5,844 nucleotides of DNA from Planctomycetaceae bacterium (GTDB lineage: Bacteria > Planctomycetota > Planctomycetia > Planctomycetales > Planctomycetaceae). Positions within the stretch are counted from its first letter, which is position 1, and each line of letters starts with the position of its first letter. The stretch is from NCBI GenBank assembly GCA_020426065.1, contig JAGQQT010000270.1, positions 1 to 5,844 of the forward strand, in the 5' to 3' direction. Both the position numbers and the translations under genes were made by a program. The notes under the pieces were generated by a model. The model did no database searches, was not told the origin of the DNA, and saw only the letters and a program-made list of their open reading frames with translations. Below, piece by piece: positions 1 through 5,378 of this stretch.

Positions 1-2
1 GG

Positions 3-194
3 ATTAATGTTTATTCGAACCAGGCCTGTAACAACCTGTGGGACATCAAAACCCCCTATGCTTCTCTGCACAAAGGTGGTGCCCAGTTTACCCTGGGCGA
101 TGGCAGTGTCCGCTTCCTGAGCGAAAACATTGACCTGACCACTTACCGTCGTCTGGCTCACAAAGATGACGGAAACGTTGTCGGAGAATTCTAA
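3..194 (+). CDS. DUF1559 (H-X9-DG) protein, C-terminal end, truncated by the window edge
   Basis: Only the last 63 codons are present; the 5' part lies left of the window. The visible peptide runs from [14 protein letters not shown] to NVVGEF. It contains [12 protein letters not shown] followed by [10 protein letters not shown], an exact H, nine residues, DG signature. This signature closes the DUF1559 family (PF07596, formerly SBP_bac_10). Known members usually begin with a type IV prepilin-like cleavage/methylation segment, have a single N-terminal helix and occur in many copies in planctomycetes. They are presumed secreted or surface pseudopilins, but no biochemical role is established. 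The prepilin-like N-terminus cannot be checked here. The gene ends with TAA and is followed 30 bases later by a strong terminator, so it closes its own transcription unit. The family call is secure; function is unknown. Confidence 0.9.
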   Translation: MNVYSNQACNNLWDIKTPYASLHKGGAQFTLGDGSVRFLSENIDLTTYRRLAHKDDGNVVGEF

Positions 195-224
195 TTCCGG
201 CTGAGCGATTGGCTGAAATCAGAG

Positions 225-263
225 CAGGCCGTCATCTGATAAGGATGGCGGCCTGTTTTTTTT
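225..263 (+). terminator. Intrinsic terminator after the DUF1559 gene
   Basis: A 12-bp stem pairs 225-236 (CAGGCCGTCATC) with 244-255 (GATGGCGGCCTG), with one G-U wobble and a 7-base loop. Eight T residues (256-263) follow immediately. This is a canonical Rho-independent terminator on the + strand. The 211 bases after it, up to the next start codon, show no convincing ORF and no clear promoter consensus. Confidence 0.92.
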
Positions 264-433
264 GTAGCTGCTGAGAACACTGCCGGCGATCCGGGCAGGT
301 TCGGATTGTATCGACTGTATTCATTTTAAGTTCACTACCGCTGAAAGTGGGCGGAGACTGGCCAGAAAGGATTTGCCATTTTCATTTTGAGACTCTCGTG
401 AAGTCGATGGAGTAATTGATTGTATTGCATTCA

Positions 434-456
434 TGTGATCACCTGCGCGCATCACA
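434..456. repeat. Short inverted repeat next to the Shine-Dalgarno of the barrel gene
   Basis: TGTGAT (434-439) and ATCACA (451-456) form a 6-bp inverted repeat around an 11-base GC-rich centre. The left arm also contains the 8-bp palindrome GTGATCAC (435-442). It ends five bases before the GGGGAG Shine-Dalgarno at 462-467, so it could be an operator or a weak hairpin in the leader. The half-sites resemble those of CRP-type regulators, but the spacing (13 bases between TGTGA and TCACA) is too wide for a standard CRP/FNR site (6 bases). Chance occurrence is quite possible. Confidence 0.25.
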
Positions 457-474
457 GGAACGGGGAGTCATTCC

Positions 475-1539
475 ATGGTGAAATCATTCTTTTATGGTCT
501 GGGGGCGATTCTGCTTGCAGGTTCAACCCTGCAGGCCGGCCACGAATCCTGTGTGGATAGCTGCTATCCCATGCCCAATATGATTGGGGATTTCATCACA
601 CTGCCGGATGGACTGGTGAATCCCGCTAACCAGTTCGACTATGCAGTGATGGTACATAACTCCGGTGGAGTCAGTCGTACAAAGGCGTCGCAGAACAATA
701 ATATTCTGCCGCAGGATCGGTTATTCCTGGATACTTCCTGGTCCGATGATGCCCTGTTTGATGCTTCCAATAACGCCCGTTCTCACGAAGTGTATCGGAC
801 CAATTTCGGGTTCGAAAAAGTCTTCCAGGACGGACTGAGTTCCGTCGAACTGCGTTTGCCCATGATCAATGGCTACGACAGTAACGCCAGTGCCCTCATC
901 AACAGCCAGGCCGCTTTGGGGACCCAGTTCGGGAATCTTTATGTCGGCGGGAAGCGGGTCCTGTGGCAGGATGGTGAAAGCACACTGACTGCCGGACTGG
1001 GTGTGACGCTGCCGACTGGGAACTCGACCGATTACGTTTTCATGGGGAATACCTTCGTTAACATTGAAAATGAAACGGCATTTCTGAAACCGTACGTTGC
1101 CTACAGCCATCAGAATGGAGCTTCCTTCTTTCAGGTCTGGTCCGAACTGGATCTGGCAGTGGGAGGTAATGATGTCTATAACGGGAATGTCTTCCTGGGT
1201 GAGTATCAGCAGCAGAACCTGTACGCCCTGGACATGCAGGTGGGACGCTGGCTCTATTACAATCCGAATGCCAGCGGATTGGTGAAGGGAGTCGCTCCGA
1301 TCGTTGAGCTGCATTACACCACAACCATCAACGACACCGATAATATCAACCTTGTGCAGAACTATCGAAATCCGTTCAACCGGATGGATTTCTGGAATGT
1401 GACGATGGGAATGCAGGCCCAGGTTGGGGAAGCTTCCAACCTTCGTCTGGCCGCTTCATTGCCTGTCCGCAACGGCAGCCAGGATGAAACTCATGCTTCG
1501 GACCTGACGCTGTTTCTGCAGTGGGATATCATGCGATAG
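475..1539 (+). CDS. Secreted, probable outer-membrane beta-barrel protein of unknown function
   Basis: The protein has 354 residues. It begins with a typical signal peptide: MVKSF, then a hydrophobic stretch GLGAILLAGSTL, with a likely cleavage after LQA around residue 21. The mature part has many alternating polar/hydrophobic stretches that read as beta-strands, such as SSVELRLPM (122-130), LTAGLGVTLPTG (171-182), FLKPYVAYS (203-211), FFQVWSELDLAVG (218-230), VAPIVELHYTTT (273-284) and LRLAASLPV (323-331). It ends in DLTLFLQWDIMR, like a closing barrel strand although the last residue is Arg, not Phe. Aromatic residues are frequent, as in porin-like barrels. A CX3C pair (Cys26, Cys30) lies just after the cleavage site. 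The ATG start is backed by GGGGAG at 462-467, seven bases upstream. It appears monocistronic, between terminators at 225-263 and 1579-1609. I do not recognise a named family. Outer-membrane location is inferred from the signal peptide and strand pattern; a soluble secreted beta-rich protein is the main alternative. Confidence 0.85.
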   Translation: MVKSFFYGLGAILLAGSTLQAGHESCVDSCYPMPNMIGDFITLPDGLVNPANQFDYAVMVHNSGGVSRTKASQNNNILPQDRLFLDTSWSDDALFDASNNARSHEVYRTNFGFEKVFQDGLSSVELRLPMINGYDSNASALINSQAALGTQFGNLYVGGKRVLWQDGESTLTAGLGVTLPTGNSTDYVFMGNTFVNIENETAFLKPYVAYSHQNGASFFQVWSELDLAVGGNDVYNGNVFLGEYQQQNLYALDMQVGRWLYYNPNASGLVKGVAPIVELHYTTTINDTDNINLVQNYRNPFNRMDFWNVTMGMQAQVGEASNLRLAASLPVRNGSQDETHASDLTLFLQWDIMR

Positions 1540-1578
1540 AGCAGGCAGGTCTCCCGCAGCAGCATAACATTTAAAAAA

Positions 1579-1609
1579 GACCTTCTCATTTTCGGAGAAG
1601 GTCCTTTTT
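1579..1609. terminator. Bidirectional intrinsic terminator between convergent transcripts
   Basis: A 9-bp perfect stem, GACCTTCTC (1579-1587) with GAGAAGGTC (1595-1603), encloses a 7-base loop. On the + strand it is followed by CTTTTT (T-run 1605-1609). On the - strand it is followed by six Ts (complement of 1573-1578). It therefore can stop both the + strand barrel gene, whose stop is 40 bases away, and the - strand transcript arriving from the hydroxylase region. Confidence 0.9.
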
Positions 1610-1796
1610 ATTTGACCAGAGTCCGCAGGGTGGCCCGGAAGAATTCCGGGCGGCGAACACGTTTCAGGCTGCGGTACAATCGCCGAATAACCTTGGCCTC
1701 AGCTTCTTGTTCGATTACTTCTGCAAAACGGACACGTGATGGTTGGCTGTACGATTTCTCGCAGCCTTTGACGGACTTCGTCCGCCCGGATTTCAT
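1608..1796 (-). CDS. Doubtful short basic ORF (62 aa) downstream of the hydroxylase gene
   Basis: This - strand frame runs from ATG to TAA, and the stop lies four bases before the shared terminator stem, which is where a last gene of a transcript would be expected to end. The product is highly basic and Arg-rich (KVIRRLYRSLKRVRRPEFF near the C-terminus) with a short acidic, helix-prone patch (EVIEQEAEAK), and has no signal peptide or recognised domain. No Shine-Dalgarno precedes the ATG. An overlapping frame (1699-1809, GTG start) encodes a more protein-like N-terminal half (GSLDEIRADEVRQRLREIV, then TCPFC). The two frames could therefore be pieces of one frameshifted gene, or neither may be real. 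Codon composition gives no clear decision. Confidence 0.3.
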   Translation of the reverse strand: MKSGRTKSVKGCEKSYSQPSRVRFAEVIEQEAEAKVIRRLYRSLKRVRRPEFFRATLRTLVK

Positions 1797-1842
1797 CCAG
1801 GCTACCCACTGGTGACTTTATGTTTGACGAGATTCAGGCAGA

Positions 1843-2718
1843 TCAAACCGTACTGGTGTTCGTGGCCATGGCCTGCGTATTGTTGCTCTGTTTCCGTTTG
1901 TGCAGCCGGCGTTTGATCAGGCGGTTCCATTCCAGAATAGGCCAGGCGACCATGTCCATGGCTCGAGTGGGAACTCGCCGGGCACCCATCTCCGCACGAC
2001 AGGTTCCGGGGACGTAATAGGTCCCAAAGATAACGTCCAGAAACGGAAAGATGTTGGCCAGGTTCTTTCCGTAAGCGGCCGGTTCATCGGCGTGATGCCA
2101 GCGATGGAAGCGAGGTGAGGCGATCAGGTATCGCAGAGGTCCATGATCCCAGTCGAGATCCATGTGCGTGTACATGTTGTGCAGGATGCGAAGTCCGGCA
2201 ATTCCTCCCAGGACTTCAAAGGGGAGGCTGAGCCAGGTGAGCAGTATCAGATAGGACATCTGCATCACAAAAGGTTCCAGCAGATGCACGCGACCGGTGG
2301 TGAGCACCGTCGGATGCGGGTCGCTGTGATGAATGGCATGGATCGGCCATAACCAGCGGGAATAATGCATCAGTCGATGATTCCAGTAATCGGAGAAATC
2401 GATGGCCAGCAAAACCAGTCCCATCAAAATCCAGACAGGAAACCCCTGCCAGATGGCAGGATCAAGATGGGGAATCGGCAGCCGGCCATAAAATGCCTCC
2501 GCACACCCAACCAGAATGGCAAACAGCGGGGCCAACGCTCCGTTCATCAGAATCATCAGGAGATTGGCAAAGCAGGATTCAAAAGCCAGATCCGACCAGA
2601 AGCGTCGGCAGCGATGGGCTATCCAGGTGACGGCCAGCACAACCGCACTGGCCAGCAGCATCAGTGAGGTTCCATCAATCTTTTGCAGCCAGTGGGTGAT
2701 CACATTCAGGGCAGACAT
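1843..2718 (-). CDS. Fatty acid hydroxylase / sterol desaturase family integral membrane protein
   Basis: The protein has 291 residues, normal for PF04116 members, which are membrane di-iron enzymes that hydroxylate or desaturate lipid C-H bonds using O2. The family's histidine clusters are all present: HRLMH (114-118), HAIHH (127-131) and HRWHH (205-209), with additional family-typical His at H146 and HNMYTH (180-185). Hydrophobic segments near 18-35, 50-72, 93-108 and 150-175 would be membrane helices, with the His boxes on the cytoplasmic face. The C-terminus is a basic hydrophilic tail (LIKRRLHKRK). The ATG is preceded by AAGGA (complement of 2724-2728), and an in-frame TGA lies just four codons upstream, so no longer start is possible. 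The substrate cannot be read from sequence: sterol, carotenoid, alkylglycerol and fatty acid enzymes share these boxes. No sterol or carotenoid genes are adjacent. It is separated from the upstream PDZ gene by a terminator, so it is probably expressed from its own promoter in 2719-2890. Confidence 0.93.
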   Translation of the reverse strand: MSALNVITHWLQKIDGTSLMLLASAVVLAVTWIAHRCRRFWSDLAFESCFANLLMILMNGALAPLFAILVGCAEAFYGRLPIPHLDPAIWQGFPVWILMGLVLLAIDFSDYWNHRLMHYSRWLWPIHAIHHSDPHPTVLTTGRVHLLEPFVMQMSYLILLTWLSLPFEVLGGIAGLRILHNMYTHMDLDWDHGPLRYLIASPRFHRWHHADEPAAYGKNLANIFPFLDVIFGTYYVPGTCRAEMGARRVPTRAMDMVAWPILEWNRLIKRRLHKRKQSNNTQAMATNTSTV

Positions 2719-2785
2719 GCTGATCCTTCAACCGGAAAAATACAGAGACTCCTGCCTGAAACTTAGAACATGGGAGGAAGTGAAA

Positions 2786-2875
2786 ATGGCAACCACAGAG
2801 GAAGCAGCGGGGATGACGGGAATGTCTGGTGTGCCGGTTACGATTATGACAATTCTGACGATGGTGTGGGTTTGA
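2786..2875 (+). CDS. Possible 29-aa hydrophobic small protein
   Basis: An ATG at 2786 follows an excellent Shine-Dalgarno, GGGAGG (2772-2777), with an 8-base spacer. The ORF encodes MATTEEAAGMTGMSG then a hydrophobic tail PVTIMTILTMVWV, which could be a very short membrane-associated peptide. It lies divergent from the hydroxylase gene, in its 5' region. An overlapping frame starting at ATG 2770 (to 2880) encodes a 36-residue Gly/Asp/Asn-rich peptide, but its ATG is immediately before the GGAGG and has no Shine-Dalgarno of its own. Support is only the ribosome site and position; ORFs this short arise readily by chance, and no family is recognised. Confidence 0.22.
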   Translation: MATTEEAAGMTGMSGVPVTIMTILTMVWV

Positions 2876-2895
2876 TCTGAGATGGGTCAGAATGC

Positions 2896-2934
2896 AAAAA
2901 CAGGACCTCAGACAATTCTGTCCAAGGTCCTGTT
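2896..2934 (-). terminator. Terminator of the PDZ-protein gene
   Basis: A perfect 10-bp stem pairs AACAGGACCT (2899-2908) with AGGTCCTGTT (2925-2934), with a further inner GACA/TGTC pairing (2911-2914 with 2919-2922). Read on the - strand, the stem runs directly into five Ts (complement of 2896-2900, two of them within the stem), about 60 bases after the PDZ gene stop. On the + strand a run of ten Ts exists (2946-2955) but begins 11 bases beyond the stem, so + strand termination is less certain. Confidence 0.75.
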
Positions 2935-2993
2935 CGTATCACTCGTTTTTTTTTTGATCGTATTCTGGTGCTTTGCCAGAGATCATCGCTTTA

Positions 2994-3473
2994 TCAGTAG
3001 ATGTCTCGGCCCCGTCCTGCCAGGCGATCCAGATCGAAGCGGATGGTTTCGACTCGACCGCAATCGCAACGGATGACCTGCATCCGGACAACCCCTCGGG
3101 CTCGCAGCATGGCTTTGTTCCAGTCATGCTCGCAATCGATCCGCAAGCCATCAACCCCCTTGATGACATCGCCATTGACCAGTCCGATCTGTTCGGCCAG
3201 AGAGCGGCAGCTCACTGCTTCGACCAGCATGCCGTCGCAGATAATTCTTCCCTGAAAGCCAAGCCGTAATGGTTCACGCTGCAATTCGCAGGCAGGAGGT
3301 TGTGGAAGACGAACCCGCTCAGAGACATAACCCTGATTCCAGCCAGCATTGATCTGCAGGTAAGGAGAAGCACCAAAGCGGCTTTGTGCTGAACAGCTGC
3401 CTGCCTGGGTATTTGATGTAATGGTCAGTCCGCAAACGGTCACAATTGCCAGAGTCATCAATGTGCGAGTCAT
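2994..3473 (-). CDS. Small secreted Cys-rich PDZ-domain protein
   Basis: The protein is 159 residues from the chosen start. MTRTLMTLAIVTVCGLTITSNTQA forms a signal peptide with probable cleavage after residue 24, so the product is exported. After a Pro/Gln-rich linker, residues about 70-148 form a PDZ domain. LGFQGR (71-76) is the carboxylate-binding-loop-like segment, and SLAEQIGLVNGDVIKGVDG (91-109) matches the usual A-GL--GD-I--ING core. No protease or other catalytic domain is attached. Eight cysteines are present, seven after the signal peptide, including CDC at 136-138, suggesting disulfides or metal binding. The frame stays open upstream to 3653, overlapping the CobA-HemD gene. The ATG at 3473 is preferred because it places the hydrophobic stretch at the N-terminus and has AGGA (complement of 3482-3485) eight bases upstream. 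An ATG at 3542 is the alternative. The gene lies 139 bases downstream of cobA-hemD on the same strand, and its own terminator follows. A binding role for protein C-termini is inferred from the fold only. Confidence 0.85.
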   Translation of the reverse strand: MTRTLMTLAIVTVCGLTITSNTQAGSCSAQSRFGASPYLQINAGWNQGYVSERVRLPQPPACELQREPLRLGFQGRIICDGMLVEAVSCRSLAEQIGLVNGDVIKGVDGLRIDCEHDWNKAMLRARGVVRMQVIRCDCGRVETIRFDLDRLAGRGRDIY

Positions 3474-3481
3474 GTTTCTGT

Positions 3482-3485
3482 TCCT
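3482..3485 (-). promoter_or_regulatory. Shine-Dalgarno deciding the PDZ-protein start
   Basis: AGGA on the - strand lies eight bases before the ATG at 3473. This supports the short, signal-peptide-bearing product over the longer versions that would start at 3542 or 3653 and bury the signal peptide inside the protein. A second AGGA lies five bases further upstream (complement of 3487-3490). Confidence 0.5.
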
Positions 3486-3612
3486 GTCCTGGGTGTTATC
3501 GAAATCATCGAACCCGTCCGGGTTTATGTTTGAGTGATTCATTTTCACTCGTGTTGGCTGATAACAAACCAAGCGGAAAGCAGCTGGCAGGAGGGACATG
3601 GTTTTCGGAAAA

Positions 3613-5172
3613 TCAGTCGGAATATGCCCCAACAAACTCTTCGATGGCGTCAAACATCCCTTCCCAGGTGTATTGTTTGGCCACGGTTGCTACCGGAAGT
3701 CCCAGTTTTTTCAGCTCCTGAGCGGTAATCGGGCTGATGGCCACCAGTTTGAGGTTAGTGCCGAGTTGAGCACGATATTCTGGCGGGAATAGCTGAGCAA
3801 ACTGCCGGGCGATGGCCGGGCTGCTCAAGCCGATCCAGTCCAGTTCTCCCCGCTCCAGCAGATGTTGAACCTCGGGCGAAAATTGATTGACATCCTGATG
3901 CTGATAAACCACGACTTCATCAACCGTGATCCCGTTTGCTTTCAGCGCCTCGACCAGAACATCCCGGCCCCGATTTGCCCGTGGCCATAACACTAGCCCT
4001 TGAGGTTTCCTGGCAAGCAGACTTTCAGCCAGCGATTCCGAACAGTAGGAATCCGGAGTGAGGTCCGCCCGCAGCGAATATTTTTCGAGCGTAGCCGCAG
4101 TGGATTCGCCGATGCAGGCGATTTTTGTCCGGGCGAGCAGGCGAGAGTCTCTTCCTCGTTCCCAGATTCGTCCCAGAAAGGATTCCACACCATTGCTGGA
4201 GGTAAAGATCAGCCACTCATAACGCTCCAGCTGATCGATGGCATTATCCACTGCAGTCCAGTCAGCGGGAGGATGGATCTCGATGAGCGGCATGAGAACC
4301 GGTTGAGCACCGCGAGCGACAAGACTTTGAATCTGCGGATCCATCTGGCCAGCAGGTCGGGTAATCCCAATTCGCAAACCAAGCAGTGGTTTTTTCTCAA
4401 ACCAGTTGATGCGACTGCGCAACTCGACGGCCGGTCCGATAACAATCAGAGAGGGTGCTACCAGTTTACCCTGCAGCACCTTTTGGGGAAGTTGATCGAT
4501 TCGATCCGAAACAACTCGCTGATGCGGCGTCGATGCCCGGGTGATGACCGCCGCCGGCGTCTCTTCGGCCAGGCCCGCTGCCAGCAGCGCATCGACAATG
4601 TGTTGCAGGCGATGCAATCCCATATAGAACACCAGTGTTCCGGGAAACTGGGCCAGCAACTGATAGTCCAGTGCCGATTCGCTTTTGTCAGGATCTTCGT
4701 GTCCGGTAATCAGGCAGACTGCCGAGGCATGGTCCCGATGCGTTAACGAGAATCCGGCGTACTCGGCGGCGGCAGTGGCTGCGGTGATTCCAGGGACGAC
4801 TTCAAAATCGATGCCAGCAGCCGCCAGGGCCTCCGCTTCTTCGCTCCCTCGGCCAAAGATGTAAGGATCTCCCCCTTTGAGCCGGACCACTGTTTTTCCC
4901 AGCCGGGCCTCATCAATCAGACGCTGGTTGATCTGTTCCTGTTCGAGTGTTCTGCGTCCTGCCAGATCCGCCCGAGCGGTTCGCTCCGCTCTGGCTTTTG
5001 TGTGCCGTAACAGCAATGGATTGACAAGGCCGTCGTAGAGGATGAAGTCGGCTTTCTCCAGGCATTCCTTCCCCTTGAGAGTCAGCAGGCCAGGATCGCC
5101 CGGACCTCCACCAACCAGATAAACCTTGCCATATTGGGAGGATGTTTCGTTCATGCGTTGTGATTTCATCAT
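3613..5172 (-). CDS. cobA-hemD: Bifunctional uroporphyrinogen-III C-methyltransferase / uroporphyrinogen-III synthase
   Basis: This is a cytoplasmic fusion of about 519 residues. Residues about 15-255 form an SAM-dependent tetrapyrrole methylase (CobA/SumT, PF00590): VGGGPGDPG (20-28), YDGLV (46-50), RLKGGDPYIFGRG (97-109), VVPGITAA (125-132) and THRDHA (144-149) are all intact. It methylates uroporphyrinogen III at C2 and C7 to give precorrin-2. Residues about 265-515 form HemD (PF02602), which closes hydroxymethylbilane to uroporphyrinogen III: RIGITRP (267-273), FTSSNGV (323-329), IACIGESTA (351-359), LWPRANRGRDVL (395-406), GLSSPAIAR (448-456) and ISPITA (479-484). Order of domains is the reverse of reaction order. 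The fusion is a known arrangement in several bacterial phyla. The start is uncertain: TTG at 5187, ATGs at 5172 and 5169, and ATG at 5154 all lie before the conserved GKVYLVG, and none has a clear Shine-Dalgarno. I use the first ATG. No sirohaem, cobalamin or other haem gene is adjacent, so the product's destination cannot be told from context. Confidence 0.95.
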   Translation of the reverse strand: MMKSQRMNETSSQYGKVYLVGGGPGDPGLLTLKGKECLEKADFILYDGLVNPLLLRHTKARAERTARADLAGRRTLEQEQINQRLIDEARLGKTVVRLKGGDPYIFGRGSEEAEALAAAGIDFEVVPGITAATAAAEYAGFSLTHRDHASAVCLITGHEDPDKSESALDYQLLAQFPGTLVFYMGLHRLQHIVDALLAAGLAEETPAAVITRASTPHQRVVSDRIDQLPQKVLQGKLVAPSLIVIGPAVELRSRINWFEKKPLLGLRIGITRPAGQMDPQIQSLVARGAQPVLMPLIEIHPPADWTAVDNAIDQLERYEWLIFTSSNGVESFLGRIWERGRDSRLLARTKIACIGESTAATLEKYSLRADLTPDSYCSESLAESLLARKPQGLVLWPRANRGRDVLVEALKANGITVDEVVVYQHQDVNQFSPEVQHLLERGELDWIGLSSPAIARQFAQLFPPEYRAQLGTNLKLVAISPITAQELKKLGLPVATVAKQYTWEGMFDAIEEFVGAYSD

Positions 5173-5267
5173 CGAAGAGTTGTTCAACGCACGCGATTGT
5201 AAAGCCGAAGCTCATCCTGCCCAAGTCTTGTACATTGGTTCTGTTTGAGATGGACTGTAATCATGGT

Positions 5268-5329
5268 GTGCCAGTGGCTCTGCCAGTGTTGTGAATGAGA
5301 GTAAGACACACTGGCAGAGCCAGTGGCAC
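5268..5329. repeat. Large inverted repeat (22-bp arms) in the phoD-cobA/hemD gap
   Basis: Arms at 5268-5289 and 5308-5329 are inverted copies with 21 of 22 positions matching, separated by 18 bases. The right arm is itself a near-palindrome: CACTGGC (5309-5315), AGA, GCCAGTG (5319-5325). The left arm would be the same but for one base change (CAGTGGC instead of CACTGGC), so it reads as two direct GCCAGTG copies. The element can fold as one long hairpin or two small ones. It lies 49 bases after the phosphatase stop and about 95 bases before the cobA-hemD start, with no T-run on either strand. This fits a REP-like dispersed intergenic palindrome, or a transcript-end/mRNA-stabilising structure for the upstream gene, better than a classical terminator. 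Confidence 0.85.
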
Positions 5330-5378
5330 CCTGCTTCCTCTTGAAACGATAAGTGTTTTATGTTTCTGAAGCACTACA

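Noticed and set aside
434..456. CRP/FNR binding site
   Set aside because: Half-sites look similar but the spacing is 13 bases instead of 6.
721..1314. 197-codon - strand ORF opposite the barrel gene
   Set aside because: It lies wholly antisense to a gene with a signal peptide, Shine-Dalgarno and terminator, has no domain or ribosome site, and is best explained as a shadow of the codon usage.
1612..1815. 67-codon + strand Arg-rich ORF
   Set aside because: It begins with TTG inside the tail of a terminator, has no ribosome site, and the same DNA has more protein-like frames on the - strand.
2946..2955. + strand terminator using the T10 run
   Set aside because: The run begins 11 bases after the nearest stem, too far for a classical intrinsic terminator; the hairpin fits - strand termination better.
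4000..4746. 248-codon + strand ORF inside the CobA-HemD region
   Set aside because: The opposite strand encodes an intact, motif-rich fusion enzyme; the + strand translation has no recognisable motif and is a shadow frame.
4913..5224. 103-codon - strand ORF overlapping the start of cobA-hemD
   Set aside because: It overlaps the conserved methylase N-terminus in another frame and has no family features; codon positions fit the CobA frame.
5268..5329. CRISPR repeat or insertion-sequence end
   Set aside because: There are only two inverted copies with no regular spacers, no transposase gene and no target duplication, so neither interpretation is supported.
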